Source: Nemertoderma westbladi (Eukaryota > Xenacoelomorpha > Nemertodermatida > Nemertodermatidae). From it: a stretch of 26,272 nucleotides of DNA. The stretch spans positions 1 to 26,272 of the forward strand of contig JAUCBJ010007185.1 in the NCBI GenBank assembly GCA_032718475.1, read 5' to 3'. Position numbers and translations under genes: made by a program. Of this stretch, positions 1 through 9,515 are shown piece after piece (position 1 is the first letter of the stretch; every line of letters begins with the position of its first letter). The notes beneath the pieces are model-generated. The model was not told the DNA's origin, ran no database searches, and worked only from the letters and a program-made list of their open reading frames with translations.

Positions 1-720
1 CATAAACTGAAATTCGAATGCGAAATTTCTATTCGAAATCGGCTCGAAAGAAAAGACATTAAAGAAACAAATAAACGCGGTAACTCCAACATATATTTGG
101 AATTCTTGATAGAATCATTGTAACCACAAATAAATATCATCCGCGTTTCCCCTACCAGACGTGCGTCTTGGGTATTATTACGGTAAATGCCCTAGACCCA
201 GCCAATAAACGGAAAGACATAAACATCCACGGAAACGTTGTGTTAAATACAGTTGTGTTCGTTATATTTACTGGAGTTTCGAGCGAAACTTGTTTGACGT
301 ATCACCTATGCTCACTCGGCTCTAACGATCCTAGAGTAAACCTACGATCAGAGTCCCGGAATACTCGGTCAAACCTCCTCATTCCTTAGTTGGACCTCAG
401 ACCTGCGATCCTGGTGGTGTCGCGGATCCTCGCGGACTGTATTCACTGTTCAAAGATCTAGTGCTACCCTAACAATTAATCGGTAACACTCCGACAGTGA
501 TTTCTAGCTAGCCGCCCATCTTACCTAGCCGGATTGTGACGCGGACACCTAATATCACTATCCAACCGTATGGTCGTCCCCGTTTAACGCGATACAACCC
601 CTCATCAAGGTAAAGGAGAGCGTTGTACGAAACGAGTTAAACGCTATTCTATAAAGATCAAAAAAGAAACCTGCGTTTGTTCAGATAAACGTAAGTTATA
701 ACAGTAAGTCCAATCGATAA
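1..720. other. No recognisable gene
   Basis: Both strands carry only short open frames, the longest being 73 codons on the plus strand, with no composition or motif that I recognise. There is no obvious tandem repeat or terminal inverted repeat. Composition is less AT-rich than most of the window, which could mean part of a decayed mobile element that begins upstream of the window. Confidence 0.4.
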
Positions 721-1032
721 ACGAATTGGCCTTATCTCAATTCGATTGGGAAATCCAGAATCTCTAAGAAGTTATCGAACTTGGACGATCCTATTCTCTG
801 CGAGAGTTTTGGATGAACGTATCCAGCTACGAGCGGAGGAAAATCAGCTCGAGGAGAAGCATATCGAAACGGCAGATACCTCGACCATAAACCTACACCT
901 TCTGATGCAATCATATTGCACCCTTCACCCAGGAGTTATGGCCCTCCTAGTAAAGTGGCTCCCCCCAAAGAGAAAAAGACTCTTGCTAGCCTCAAAAAAC
1001 TGCGTAAACGCCGTCTGCGTAAGAAAGACTAA
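721..1032 (+). pseudogene. Open frame with one internal stop and a lysine/arginine-rich C-terminus; product unrecognised
   Basis: One plus frame stays open from the TAA at 718-720 to the TAA at 1030-1032 except for a single TGA at 814-816, which could have come from CGA by one transition. Before the stop it reads KKLSNLDDPILCESFG. After it come a Gly/Ser/Arg-rich stretch, a Pro/Ser/Lys-rich stretch (HPSPRSYGPPSKVAPPKEKK) and a strongly basic tail (LKKLRKRRLRKKD). The composition looks protein-like rather than random. It could be the terminal exon of a gene that starts upstream with a recent nonsense change, or a decayed retroelement frame. I recognise no family. Overlapping open frames on both strands here, of 112 codons (plus) and 60 codons (minus), are treated as chance. 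Confidence 0.3.
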
Positions 1033-2384
1033 CTGTTTAGAGTATCTTTATATTTTAGAAACTGTGATTTTGTATATTTTATAGACTTAAATCCCATTTT
1101 CTGGGAGCGGTGTAAAAGCTTTTGCTGAATTGTCCGGTTATTTTTCCTTATTTTTCCCGTAAAATACTCTGTAGTTGGTTTACCAGGCATAAAAAGGCCG
1201 TGTCCTTGCTGTACTGGTGTTTTAGCGGACATAAAAGCTATTTCTTCTGTATTTGTACTTTAGAGGACATAATCCGTAATTCCGTGACGTAAAAGCTCGA
1301 TACTCTTGAAAACAGTGTCGCTACCATGACGACAGCTAACAGCTGATATTGCCACGTCGACGTTTCTTTGTTTCTCTGTTCTCTCGTTGTTCAGGTTGAC
1401 CAATCAGAGCGTTTGTTGTCTTTGTGTTGGAGGTATATACAGAAACTCATTAGTTCAGTGTTATGTTTTTGCCCAGAGCCTAAGAACCGGCTTTGGCACC
1501 TCCGTGTTTTCAGTTTTTAGTCTTACACTAGTAGGTTTAATTATAAAGGGCATATATCCTTTAACTGACCTGACTCATGGAATCACTGCTGACTGATCAT
1601 ACATGCTGACTGCTGAAACATTGCAAACTCATAACAATCAGTGTTTTCATTGTTGTTTTATACTGCTATTTACTGTCAGTTCTTCATAACATGGTTGATG
1701 AATTATTATATTTGGAATAACGATAAATAACCCCGAAACCCAATATTCTTGATATACCGAAAGTAAGAGAGAAGGGTTACAGATAAATGATTGTGACTTA
1801 TGTTAAAGTGGTTTGAAGTGAATCTAATGTTATTTGATAGACCCTACATGAGTCAGTCTGTGTTCCTTTTATATGTGACTAAAATCAGTGAAGATTGGCA
1901 AATTAGTGTGCAGTATTGTGCAGCATTGTGTATGAGTGAGTCTGTTAAAGAAGCAATTCCTAAAGAATGCGCCATATATGTGAATTATAATTAAGCCATA
2001 TCGTTGTGAGTAGTTTAAGTCATAACTCTGTTTATATAGATAAAGCGCCACGTCCTAAAGGAACTGTTAATATTCCCGAAGGTGAATAATATTGTCAGAG
2101 ATTATATAATACTGTCAGTCGAATAATACATTAGGCTTACATAGCAATAAAATTAAACCGTCGAACCCAATCTCCCGGGAATATCCAGCGGGTGAATGAT
2201 CGCGCACAGATTGGTTTCGACTAGTGTAGTGAATCAAATACTTGTCATAGACTAAAAACCGATTTAATATCTAGCAGACATCTTAATTTGGTGGGTTAAA
2301 CTGCCAAAGGTCTGAAAGCGCGAACAAGTACAATGCACACATCTCAAACCAGACACTACAGTATATAACATTGGAGGTGTCTCA
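1033..2384. other. Gene-poor stretch
   Basis: There are only short open frames (64-69 codons) with low-information composition. I see no splice-framed exon, RNA gene or clear repeat. The region from about 2330 may be older, unreadable sequence of the LINE whose tail becomes legible at 2385. Confidence 0.4.
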
Positions 2385-2545
2385 TTGGTTCCCCCAAGCT
2401 TGACACTAGAACAAAATCGCCTCCGCTATTGCAGGCCATTGCTTTCGCCGTGAGGACCAGCCAGTGCATAATCTTGTACTTTGGCAGCCTTATGGAGTGA
2501 ATAAGCATGGTGGACAGCCCATGACTTTCTTGAGACGCATCTTAA

Positions 2546-4098
2546 CCCTATTAGTACCGGGGTATAAAATGTTGTACAAATACCGGGGGGGGGGTCATAT
2601 TGACCCCCCCCTCTAAAATCTACAAATATTAACGAAAACGTCTGATTTTTTGTTTGTACGTAGGTATCACTTGTCTGGATCCGACCGAAAAAAAAAATTT
2701 TCGAAAAAATGTACTGGGGTGGTTATATTGCAGCACCAAAATTACAAGTAGTGCACAATTTTCACCAAATTTGAAAGTTACATTTTCGGCTAATTATTTT
2801 TCAATACAGGTTTTCTGGGGTGCAAAATACATTGGAAAATATTAAAAAATGATATGATTACTATAAATGGCTGTTTAATCCTCTCTGCGTAGGAAAAAAA
2901 TGAAAAAAACAAGTAACCAGCACTTTTCAGTTAGAACACAAAATTTTTAATTCACTTATACGATGCTATAAATTCACATTTTCAGGTTTTCGAGGGCGCT
3001 GATTCTAATGGAATACATTTCTAATATGCCAGATCAATGGTACTTGTATTTTTCGGCGTAATTTGGCAAATTTTGGTGCTAGCACCAAATTTCGTACCCA
3101 TCACCAAAAAGTACAAGTTTGCGATGTCCAGTGCTGTTTTTATTGATTCCATCGGATTCAGGACCCTCATAAACCTGTATAACGCAAGAAACACGGTGAT
3201 ACTATCTACTTATCAATTTGCATATTTTCCAAAATTTGGTGCTGGCACTACAATTTTCACCCACCGGCGAAAAATACAAGTTTGAGAACTCTTATGACAT
3301 TTTTACTGATTCCATTGAATTCAGAACCATTACAAACCCGTATAACGCAAGAAACAAGGTGACACAATGAATGGATATATTTGATGGTTTTCAAAATTTG
3401 GTGCTAGCACCACATTTTGCACCCACATCCGAAAAATACAAGTTTGAGATGTCTAGTTCGATAATTATATTTTCCATTGAATTCAGAACAGCCATAAACC
3501 TCTAAAACGCAAGAAATAAATTGTCACAAGCAATTTTATCTATTGAATGGATTTTCAAAATTTCGTGCTAGCACCAAAATTTGCACACAGCACCGAAAAA
3601 TACAAGTTTGATACGCTTGGTGCAACTCGTATATATTTCATCGTATCCAGAAACCCAAAAAACCCCAATTGCGTAAAAAACAAGTTTCAAACGATCCATT
3701 TACAAAATTGACTTATTTCAAAATTTGGTGCTGGCACCAAAATTTGGTACCCACCGAAAAAAACAAGTTTGAAATTTCTAAATCAATTTATATGAATTCC
3801 ATCAAATTTCTAACACCAAAAAACCGGTGTAAATCAAAAATAGAGATGTTACAATTAATATTTAATGAAATGTAATTTTCAAAAAACGTCTCAAAAAAAG
3901 TGCCAAAAGTAGGGTTAAAAAATGGTGCTATAACTCGAAAAGTACCCAATATTTTTAAAAACGGTTTTCACTACTAGGAAGACAATAGATTTTTAGGAAA
4001 AGTCATAAAATTTCAGATTCCCAACTGCGTTTGTTTAAGAATTATAATTAAAAAACCACGGGAGGGGTCATATTGACCCCCCCCCGGGTTTAATAGGG
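2546..4098. mobile_element. Non-autonomous piggyBac-like DNA transposon, 1553 bp, TTAA target duplication
   Basis: The element is bounded by TTAA at 2542-2545 and 4099-4102. The left end reads CCCTATTAGTACCGGGG and the right end, on the other strand, reads CCCTATTAAACCCGGGG. TTAA target duplication and termini beginning CCCT are hallmarks of the piggyBac superfamily. Just inside each end is a GGGG-TCATATTGA-CCCC near-palindrome (2585-2611 and about 4064-4085), a likely transposase-binding site. No transposase frame is present: the short open frames inside lie in the tandem array and look random. It therefore depended on a transposase supplied from elsewhere. The family assignment rests on ends and target site only. 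Confidence 0.75.
3067..3845. repeat. About 163-bp tandem array, five copies, inside the piggyBac-like element
   Basis: The landmark 'aaaatttggtgctagcacc', followed by a 'caccgaaaaatacaagtttga' landmark, recurs at about 3067, 3229, 3392, 3557 and 3719, a spacing of 162-165 bp. Copies differ by substitutions and small indels. Weaker relatives of the same words occur at about 2724-2960, so the array may once have filled most of the element. Confidence 0.8.
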
Positions 4099-4203
4099 TT
4101 AAAGGACACTGGAATTGAAGATGCGGATGATCTAGCAAATGTCATGGGTGATAGGGAGTTGTGGCGGCGCAATTTTGTCGACAAGCCGGCACAGCAGTCT
4201 TAA

Positions 4204-4714
4204 AAATGCAGCTGCAATGCAGCATGCCGATCCTAGTAGTAGTAATTACACAAACCAATATTGGATATTTAGTTCCGTTTTGGAGTTCGCCTTGTAGACA
4301 CTAACTCTGCAATAACTTTTGAATGTTTGAATGAATTTTTCTCAAATTACGTGCAAACCTTTTCTACATCGATTCTGTTTCAACAAATGTAATACTTAAG
4401 TAATATTTAAGAAATCCACCAAAAATATTTTATTTGACTTTTTTCGCCGAGAAAAATAGAAAAATCAATTGAATCCTATTGTTTATTTCTTTCCCTAAGG
4501 AAAAAGCATTTCTATTTCTCTCGATTTTGAGGTATGTTTGAGTGAAAAAGCAACAATTTAAGAATAAAACTTTTTATTGAATTTCAACAACATAAGCTCC
4601 GGATTGGCTCCGGATTAAATTGCCCGGAGCCAGAACCAGAGCCGGAGCCAGAAAATTGGCCCAGAGAGCGCCGGATTTCCGGAGCCGGAGGCGGAGACCT
4701 GTTGCATCCCCAAT
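4204..4714. other. Gene-poor stretch with a CCGGAG/GAGCCGG-rich patch
   Basis: No coding frame is seen. At 4596-4700 the words CTCCGG and GAGCCGG recur in both orientations, ending near gttgcatcccc (4701-4711). Such GGAGCC-rich patches next to GTTGCA-type ends occur in some hAT-like elements, but I could not find the opposite end. This remains only a possibility. Confidence 0.3.
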
Positions 4715-5400
4715 GGATACATATGTTCAGCATACTTTCATATGGGATTCCTGATGAATTTATTGCAGCAATCTGATCAGTAAGTATACTCTATGATGTT
4801 TCGATAACATTTGTGTTTACTGTACATGGTACACAGATCCATTCAAAGTATGGGGGGAGTCCTCCAGGGTGTTATACCTGCACCATTCTTATTTATAATT
4901 GTGGTTGACTACGTTCTACACATGTCCTTAGATCATCATAATGTGATGGGGTGATGGAAACTCCACCTACTGGCTCCAGAAGTCTAGGAAATCCAGTCAA
5001 GCTCCTAACTGATGACTTATGAACTTTGTTGATGACTTATGAGTAGGCCTACTCTCAGGATCACAAGAGGGAGCCTCAGCTCATTAGAACGGGACGTTTC
5101 TAGTGTTTTTGTTAACTCCAAGAAAACCAAAATTAACTTCGAAATTCCTCTCAGGAAATGTCTGATCGAATAAGGAAATGTGCCAGGAAATGTCTCGCTC
5201 AAAGAATGTGGACGACTTATGTTACCTGGGATCGCGGATCCGGAAGTGGTCAGAATCGTGGAAAGCATTGAATGGGCTTTCCAACATTTGGAAGTCACGC
5301 AGAATACGTCGGAAACTTAAGGTCCGATTATTTAGAGCAGTAGTAGTTCCAGTACTCCTCTATGGGAGTCCAGAACCGTGGACGATCGGCTATGACATAC
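4715..5400 (+). pseudogene. Decayed LINE reverse-transcriptase remnant
   Basis: Pieces of a non-LTR reverse transcriptase can be followed across several frames. First is YGIPDEFIAAI (about 4740), then GGVLQGVIPAPFLFIIVVDY (about 4852-4911), matching the conserved 'GVLQGD-LAPFLF' block. A damaged catalytic block NFVDDL, followed by a stop and VGLLSGS, lies near 5023-5065, where an intact element would have F/Y-x-D-D. Last are KNVDDLCYLGSRI (about 5196-5234) and LFRAVVVPVLLYGSPEPWTI (5330-5389), the usual 'K-F-A-V-P-LLYGSE-W' region downstream of the palm. Stops and frameshifts make it non-functional. It probably belongs to the same LINE family as the tail at 2385-4203, but to another copy. Confidence 0.75.
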
Positions 5401-6330
5401 GGATAAGCGTACGGGAACCATATCTAATCCATATCATATCGGAACCGTATCTAATCTTAGTGAAATATCTATCAATTTATTTCTTCTCTTTCAGCTGTTT
5501 ATTTTACTGTTAGTTACTGTTACTCGTGCTAATGGAACAGTAACGTACTGTATTTAAGTTCAGTCAAGGAGTGGGATAAACCATGAGGGAGAAAATTTAT
5601 ATACTTTCAAAATGACGCTGAAAAACGCAAAGTTACAGTAGGCCCTATATGGTACAGGTACACATTAAAGTATATTATATAGACGAGGATGGTTTTAAGA
5701 AGGCATTAATTACAGTAGTATTGGAGAGGAAATTGTGGATGTTACTACAGTATATATATTATATATAAATATATACAGTATATATATATGGAATATTGAT
5801 TATATAAGTGAATGTGCATCACAAGGAAGAAAATGCGGAACGTTTTTTATAACAATGTTGAGATTCTTCACACAATAAATTGACCTTTTTAAACAATAAT
5901 GCAGTACTTTGATAAAGCTAATGAATTTACATTTACCGATCAGTATGAGTACTCTATATAACAGATACAGTAGCTACACCTCTGTATAGTAATTAAATAA
6001 TGTAGGAAAATTCTTTATTAGTAAAACATTTCGCCCCCTAGAAATTTTCTGTGGGGGCAATTCCCCCCCTGCCCCCCCCCCCCCCCTTCCCGTACGCCTA
6101 TGGACATATACACCTATACTTGAAGAGCTGAACTTGTTAGAAACGAAATTGCAACAACCATGGAGAACCGGGAAATCTGCAAGGGCTTCTCTTCCAAGGT
6201 TTTAGCTCCCCCGACCTATAGTAGTACTGAAAGTACTACAGTTAGTATTAATTGTATACTGTACAGTATTAGTAGGCCTACAAAGTAGTTTAGTACTTTC
6301 TTTCATACAATAATCAGAAATTAAACCAAC
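5401..6330. other. Gene-poor stretch with AT dinucleotide run and poly-C element end
   Basis: No coding frame is supported. A TA-rich microsatellite lies at about 5745-5790. A C-run at about 6070-6087 is followed by cttcccgtacgcctatgg (about 6086-6103) and preceded by GGGGGCAATTCCCCCC. Such poly-C/GTACGCCTATGG boundaries look like one end of a DNA transposon, but the partner end was not found. Confidence 0.4.
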
Positions 6331-7017
6331 ATGTATATAATTAAATGTATAATAGTTGGTGAACATTCGGTTGGTAAGAAGTTATTCTTAAATTGCGGCG
6401 TCACAAAGAGTATTACTGGATTACAACCCCTTTCTACTACTCGAGATCCTGACAAGGCAGGTTGGAGATCTGATACATTACGTTTAAAACCCAACGTTAT
6501 TCATTTAATATCCAACGAAAGTGGTTCATACGAAAACTCTCGTTGGGATTCATCCTCGTCAGGGTCGCTCATCAATGGACTCCCTTACAAGATAATATGT
6601 CATATCTATGATGGACGCCCAAGTGAAACTCTTGGGGGCGAAAACGACGACGAGGTTGCGTCTACTGTATGTGTTATTTGTTTCTCTGTGGTGCAACCGG
6701 TCTCCTTTCATCGTGTCAAATCATTCTGGGCCAGGAAAATGAAAATACTTTTGCCAGGCGTTCCCATTTTATTACTAGGTACCAAGATCGACCTAAGAGG
6801 GAATTCCAATAATCAGAGGAATTTGAATGAAGCACCTCACATTCCTGTATCGCGGAAAGATGGAGAGAAATTGGCTAAGCAAATCGGAGCAAAAAAGTAC
6901 ATGGAATGCAGTGCCCTAACTGGAGAAGGGGTAATTGATGCTTTTCAAGAAGTAGTGAAAGAAAGTTTTTTAACTGTGGACCTTCTTCAATCATGCTGTA
7001 AATGTTGTATATGTTAA
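6331..7017 (+). CDS. Divergent Rho-like small GTPase, intronless
   Basis: A 228-residue frame opens at ATG 6331 (preceded by accaac) and closes at TAA 7015-7017. Recognisable Rho-family parts are a P-loop at residues 10-17 (GEHSVGKK), a hydrophobic strand VCVICFSVVQP (113-123), the guanine-specificity motif GTKIDLR (150-156), a Rho-insert-like stretch (157-173), and MECSALTGEGV (191-201). The C-terminus is CCKCCIC, suited to lipid attachment: CCIC fits a CaaX box, with neighbouring cysteines. Ras and Rho proteins act as membrane-bound GTP switches. Odd points: the P-loop Ser/Thr that binds Mg is Lys17. DTAGQE is replaced by YDGRPSETLGGE (93-104), so the catalytic Gln is missing. A Ser-rich insertion near 58-80 makes it longer than the usual 190-200 residues. 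I infer a nucleotide-binding but poorly hydrolysing or inactive relative. It may have arisen as a retrocopy, but no poly-A tract or target duplication was found. Confidence 0.72.
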   Translation: MYIIKCIIVGEHSVGKKLFLNCGVTKSITGLQPLSTTRDPDKAGWRSDTLRLKPNVIHLISNESGSYENSRWDSSSSGSLINGLPYKIICHIYDGRPSETLGGENDDEVASTVCVICFSVVQPVSFHRVKSFWARKMKILLPGVPILLLGTKIDLRGNSNNQRNLNEAPHIPVSRKDGEKLAKQIGAKKYMECSALTGEGVIDAFQEVVKESFLTVDLLQSCCKCCIC

Positions 7018-7079
7018 TTAAGGAAAATAAGAATACAATATTTTCGTACACTACAGAACAATAGGCCTACTGTACAATA

Positions 7080-8764
7080 CGGCCCTTACATACCAAAACC
7101 GTCTAAGTCAATTTTTTTTCGAAAAATTACATCTGCATATATTGGGAATCAGAAATACGAGGCGCATCTTTCTAGCCAAGTCTTAAGAAGTAATTATGAA
7201 GTCCTAAGGAGTTATATTTTTGCCAAAACCGTCTATCTCAACTTCTGTCTATCATAGTAAATCCCAAAACCATGTATCTTTACTTGGATTGATTTGGGAT
7301 TAAACACTAAGTTTGGATTTTTGGTTTCCTTTATGCGGAAACCGTCTATCTGTGTATTCTATATATCTGTGTATTCTGTCTAGTTGTATTCGGTTGGATT
7401 TAATATCTAATAATTATTTATTTTTCTATTTGCCAAAACAGTATCTCTTCTACTGTATGATTTACAATACAATAATGATACTGTTAACTTGCCGCATTGC
7501 CTAGAATTATGCTTTTACAAGTACCTAGTTTTACTAGTTTCCTAAAATTTAATCGGTTATTCAAAATGGCAAACACATTAATTTTCGTGGGTGCTTTCTG
7601 GCACCCAAGACCACTATTTCTCGCGCTAAAATTTTCAAACCTTTTATGGCTAACTAAAATAAATTTATTTGCGGTATATCGCGTTTTTGGATGTTGACGA
7701 CGATAGTAGTTCTCAAATATAACATTCGAGAAAATTTTTGTAATTTTGAATATGCCCCCTGGGGCAGGAAAAAAACAAGTAGATCAAACATGATAATCAA
7801 AACCAGCATGAAATCAAGCCAATTTTAAGACCTTTATTGTGATTTTTTATTTGATTTTTTGGATGCTGATCACGAATATGATACTGGAATATATCGTACC
7901 TTGTTGATTACGGTATTTTCGGATATGTGTCAATGTGTGGCACGAAAAATATAAGTATAGAAGAAATTTGTTAATAAAAAATCATTACTAAATCTTAACC
8001 TACTAACTAACATACTAAACCTTATTTTATGAGACTGAGACGCTGATCACGAATATGAGACTCAAAAATATCGTAATATACAACCAAAATAAATTTGTTG
8101 TCTTTGTAAGTTTTATGCTACTACTGTATGTACAATTGCATTTTTCGTCCCACCAGAAAAGCACTAAAAACGATAGTTGCGTTTCCACTAAAGGTTATTA
8201 ATGAGTTGTATCGTGATCAGCGACCTTGAAAACCAGTATTGCTTCAGAATTACCCAAACAAAGGCACAATTTAACAGTTTGAAATTTTTGCTACTTCTAA
8301 TTTTCATCCTGGGGCATCAGAATGGCACAAAAAATGACGTTTGACTTACCAGAAATATTTTTAACAAGTTTCATCTTTATCAGCGATTCATAGCCGGGCC
8401 AGATAGGGTTTATATGTGAGATATAGTCTGATTTGGCATGTAAGAATGCCTAGAACTTCAGGTTAAACAAAAAAATTTATACATGGCAAAACAGAATATA
8501 TCTGAGATAGACGGTTTTGGCATACAAGTGTCTATCAAAACAAAAAAGCAAATACGCTCTATCTCACATTGCACTATGTAGATCGAAGTTTCAGTTAAAA
8601 ATATGCAGTTCAAAGAATTCTATGACTATAACTTACCTAAAGAGATAATTTCACAGGATTTCCACCAATCAGGAATCAAATGATACCAGGCCTGGTATGT
8701 ATTTTGCGTTTTTCTCAAAACTATGTAAAAATTAATTAGACGGTTTTGGCATTTAAGGGCCGAA
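7080..8764. mobile_element. Non-autonomous DNA transposon with long terminal inverted repeats
   Basis: The left end starts cggcccttacataccaaaac at 7080. The right end, read on the other strand from 8762, starts cggcccttaaatgccaaaac; similarity continues through 'cgtctaa' and an AT-rich stretch, about 35 bp. The word (G)CCAAAACCGTCTA recurs inside the left end at about 7224, 7335 and 7432 (variants) and inverted at about 8510 and 8740, like arrays of transposase-binding sites. TACAATA lies immediately left (7073-7079) and at 8765-8771, two bases beyond the right CGG end. The target duplication is therefore about 5-7 bp, with the exact boundary ambiguous. There is no transposase frame. The superfamily is not assigned. 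Confidence 0.65.
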
Positions 8765-8771
8765 TACAATA

Positions 8772-9239
8772 AATGTTGAGTGTTGGTTATCTATGTGGGA
8801 CGAGCGGAGCTTTAGCGAACTAATACTGAGTCTATACTAAGTCTTTATTACTACTTTTAAAAGTTCTACAAGCTCATGTAGTAAATTTATTTTATTCCAA
8901 AATTGTAACACTACTCAACGCTGTTAGTATTAACAGCGAGTTGTTATTTAGCACTTTACAACGTTTTGAGGACATTACAGCATTGTTGGCCTGTATATTT
9001 AGTATTGTACTGTATTTGGTGTTATCCGTTAAGTAATGTCCCGTTAGTGGACATTACTTAACGCCGGCATTGGTTACCACGTAAACAATAGGTGGAAATT
9101 TGCCTGACAGCCAGATAGGCCTACTGCATTACTTACCGGTAGGCGGGGTATAGCTATTAATAACCAGTAGGGCCTAGCTATATTATTATAATATGGCTCC
9201 AAACGCCACCATAAATATAAGCTAACATATTTATAACAT
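8772..9239. other. Gene-poor stretch with short inverted repeats
   Basis: No coding frame is seen. It contains the perfect hairpin listed separately and a second inverted repeat near 8918-8945 (CAACGCTGTTA, GTA, TTAACAGCGAGTTG). Related words 'acgctgtta' occur again at 12360, linking it to the repeat family downstream. Confidence 0.4.
9027..9063. repeat. Perfect inverted repeat, 15-bp arms and 7-bp loop
   Basis: The arms are CGTTAAGTAATGTCC (9027-9041) and GGACATTACTTAACG (9049-9063), with no mismatch, around CGTTAGT. The symmetry is stronger than expected by chance in AT-rich DNA. It may be the joined ends of a small foldback element. Confidence 0.8.
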
Positions 9240-9515
9240 AATTTATGTCATTATTACATTTATTTATACAGCAACAATTTTAATTTGTGCAGTTTCTATC
9301 ACTTATAATATATATACAATCATTTCGTAATGTTAAAATTTTGGAATATAAGTATATACATACTGTACTTGTTGCAAAGTACTTTACAGTGTTCTGATCC
9401 TCGTGGCTTTATTTTCACTCACTCACTAACGTTCGTTCGTGTAACAAAGCCACTCGGATCATCACATTGTAAAGTGCTACTTTACACACAAGTATGTAAA
9501 TAGTTATTACAGCCA
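9240..9515. repeat. Short interspersed repeat, copy 1 of a local family
   Basis: This copy resembles 11393-11640: both contain 'catttatttata', 'tttgtgcagtttctatca', 'tttcgtaatgtt', 'tgcaaagtactttacagtg', 'cgttcgttcgtgta', 'actttacacaagtatgtaa' words in the same order. The part from 'gcaaagtactttacagtgt' to 'acattgtaaagtgctacttt' is itself an inverted repeat. No coding frame is present. It behaves like a MITE or SINE family; no tRNA-like A and B boxes were recognised. Confidence 0.6.

Larger units (their letters stand above)
2385..4203 (+). pseudogene. C-terminal remnant of a LINE reverse-transcriptase polyprotein, split by a piggyBac-like element
   Basis: The left part (about 2412-2541) reads ASAIAGHCFRREDQPVHNLV, then LWQPYGVNKHGGQPMTFLRR. 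The right part (4103-4203) reads DTGIEDADDLANVMGDRELW and ends at TAA 4201-4203. The pattern 'A-GHC-R...LVLW-P-HG...GRP-T...L--DTG--D--EL---M-DR--W' is the usual tail of endonuclease/reverse-transcriptase polyproteins of non-LTR retrotransposons. The two parts are separated by the insertion at 2546-4098, which sits in a duplicated TTAA. Removing it with one TTAA copy restores RRILKDTG in frame. Upstream of about 2410 the frame shows stops and shifts, so the copy was already decayed or truncated. The order of fragments shows it is a different copy from the remnant at 4715-5400. Confidence 0.75.

Noticed and set aside
5178-5513. Possible independent 111-codon gene
   Set aside because: Its first 70 codons match the downstream reverse-transcriptase region of a broken LINE; the rest is read-through.
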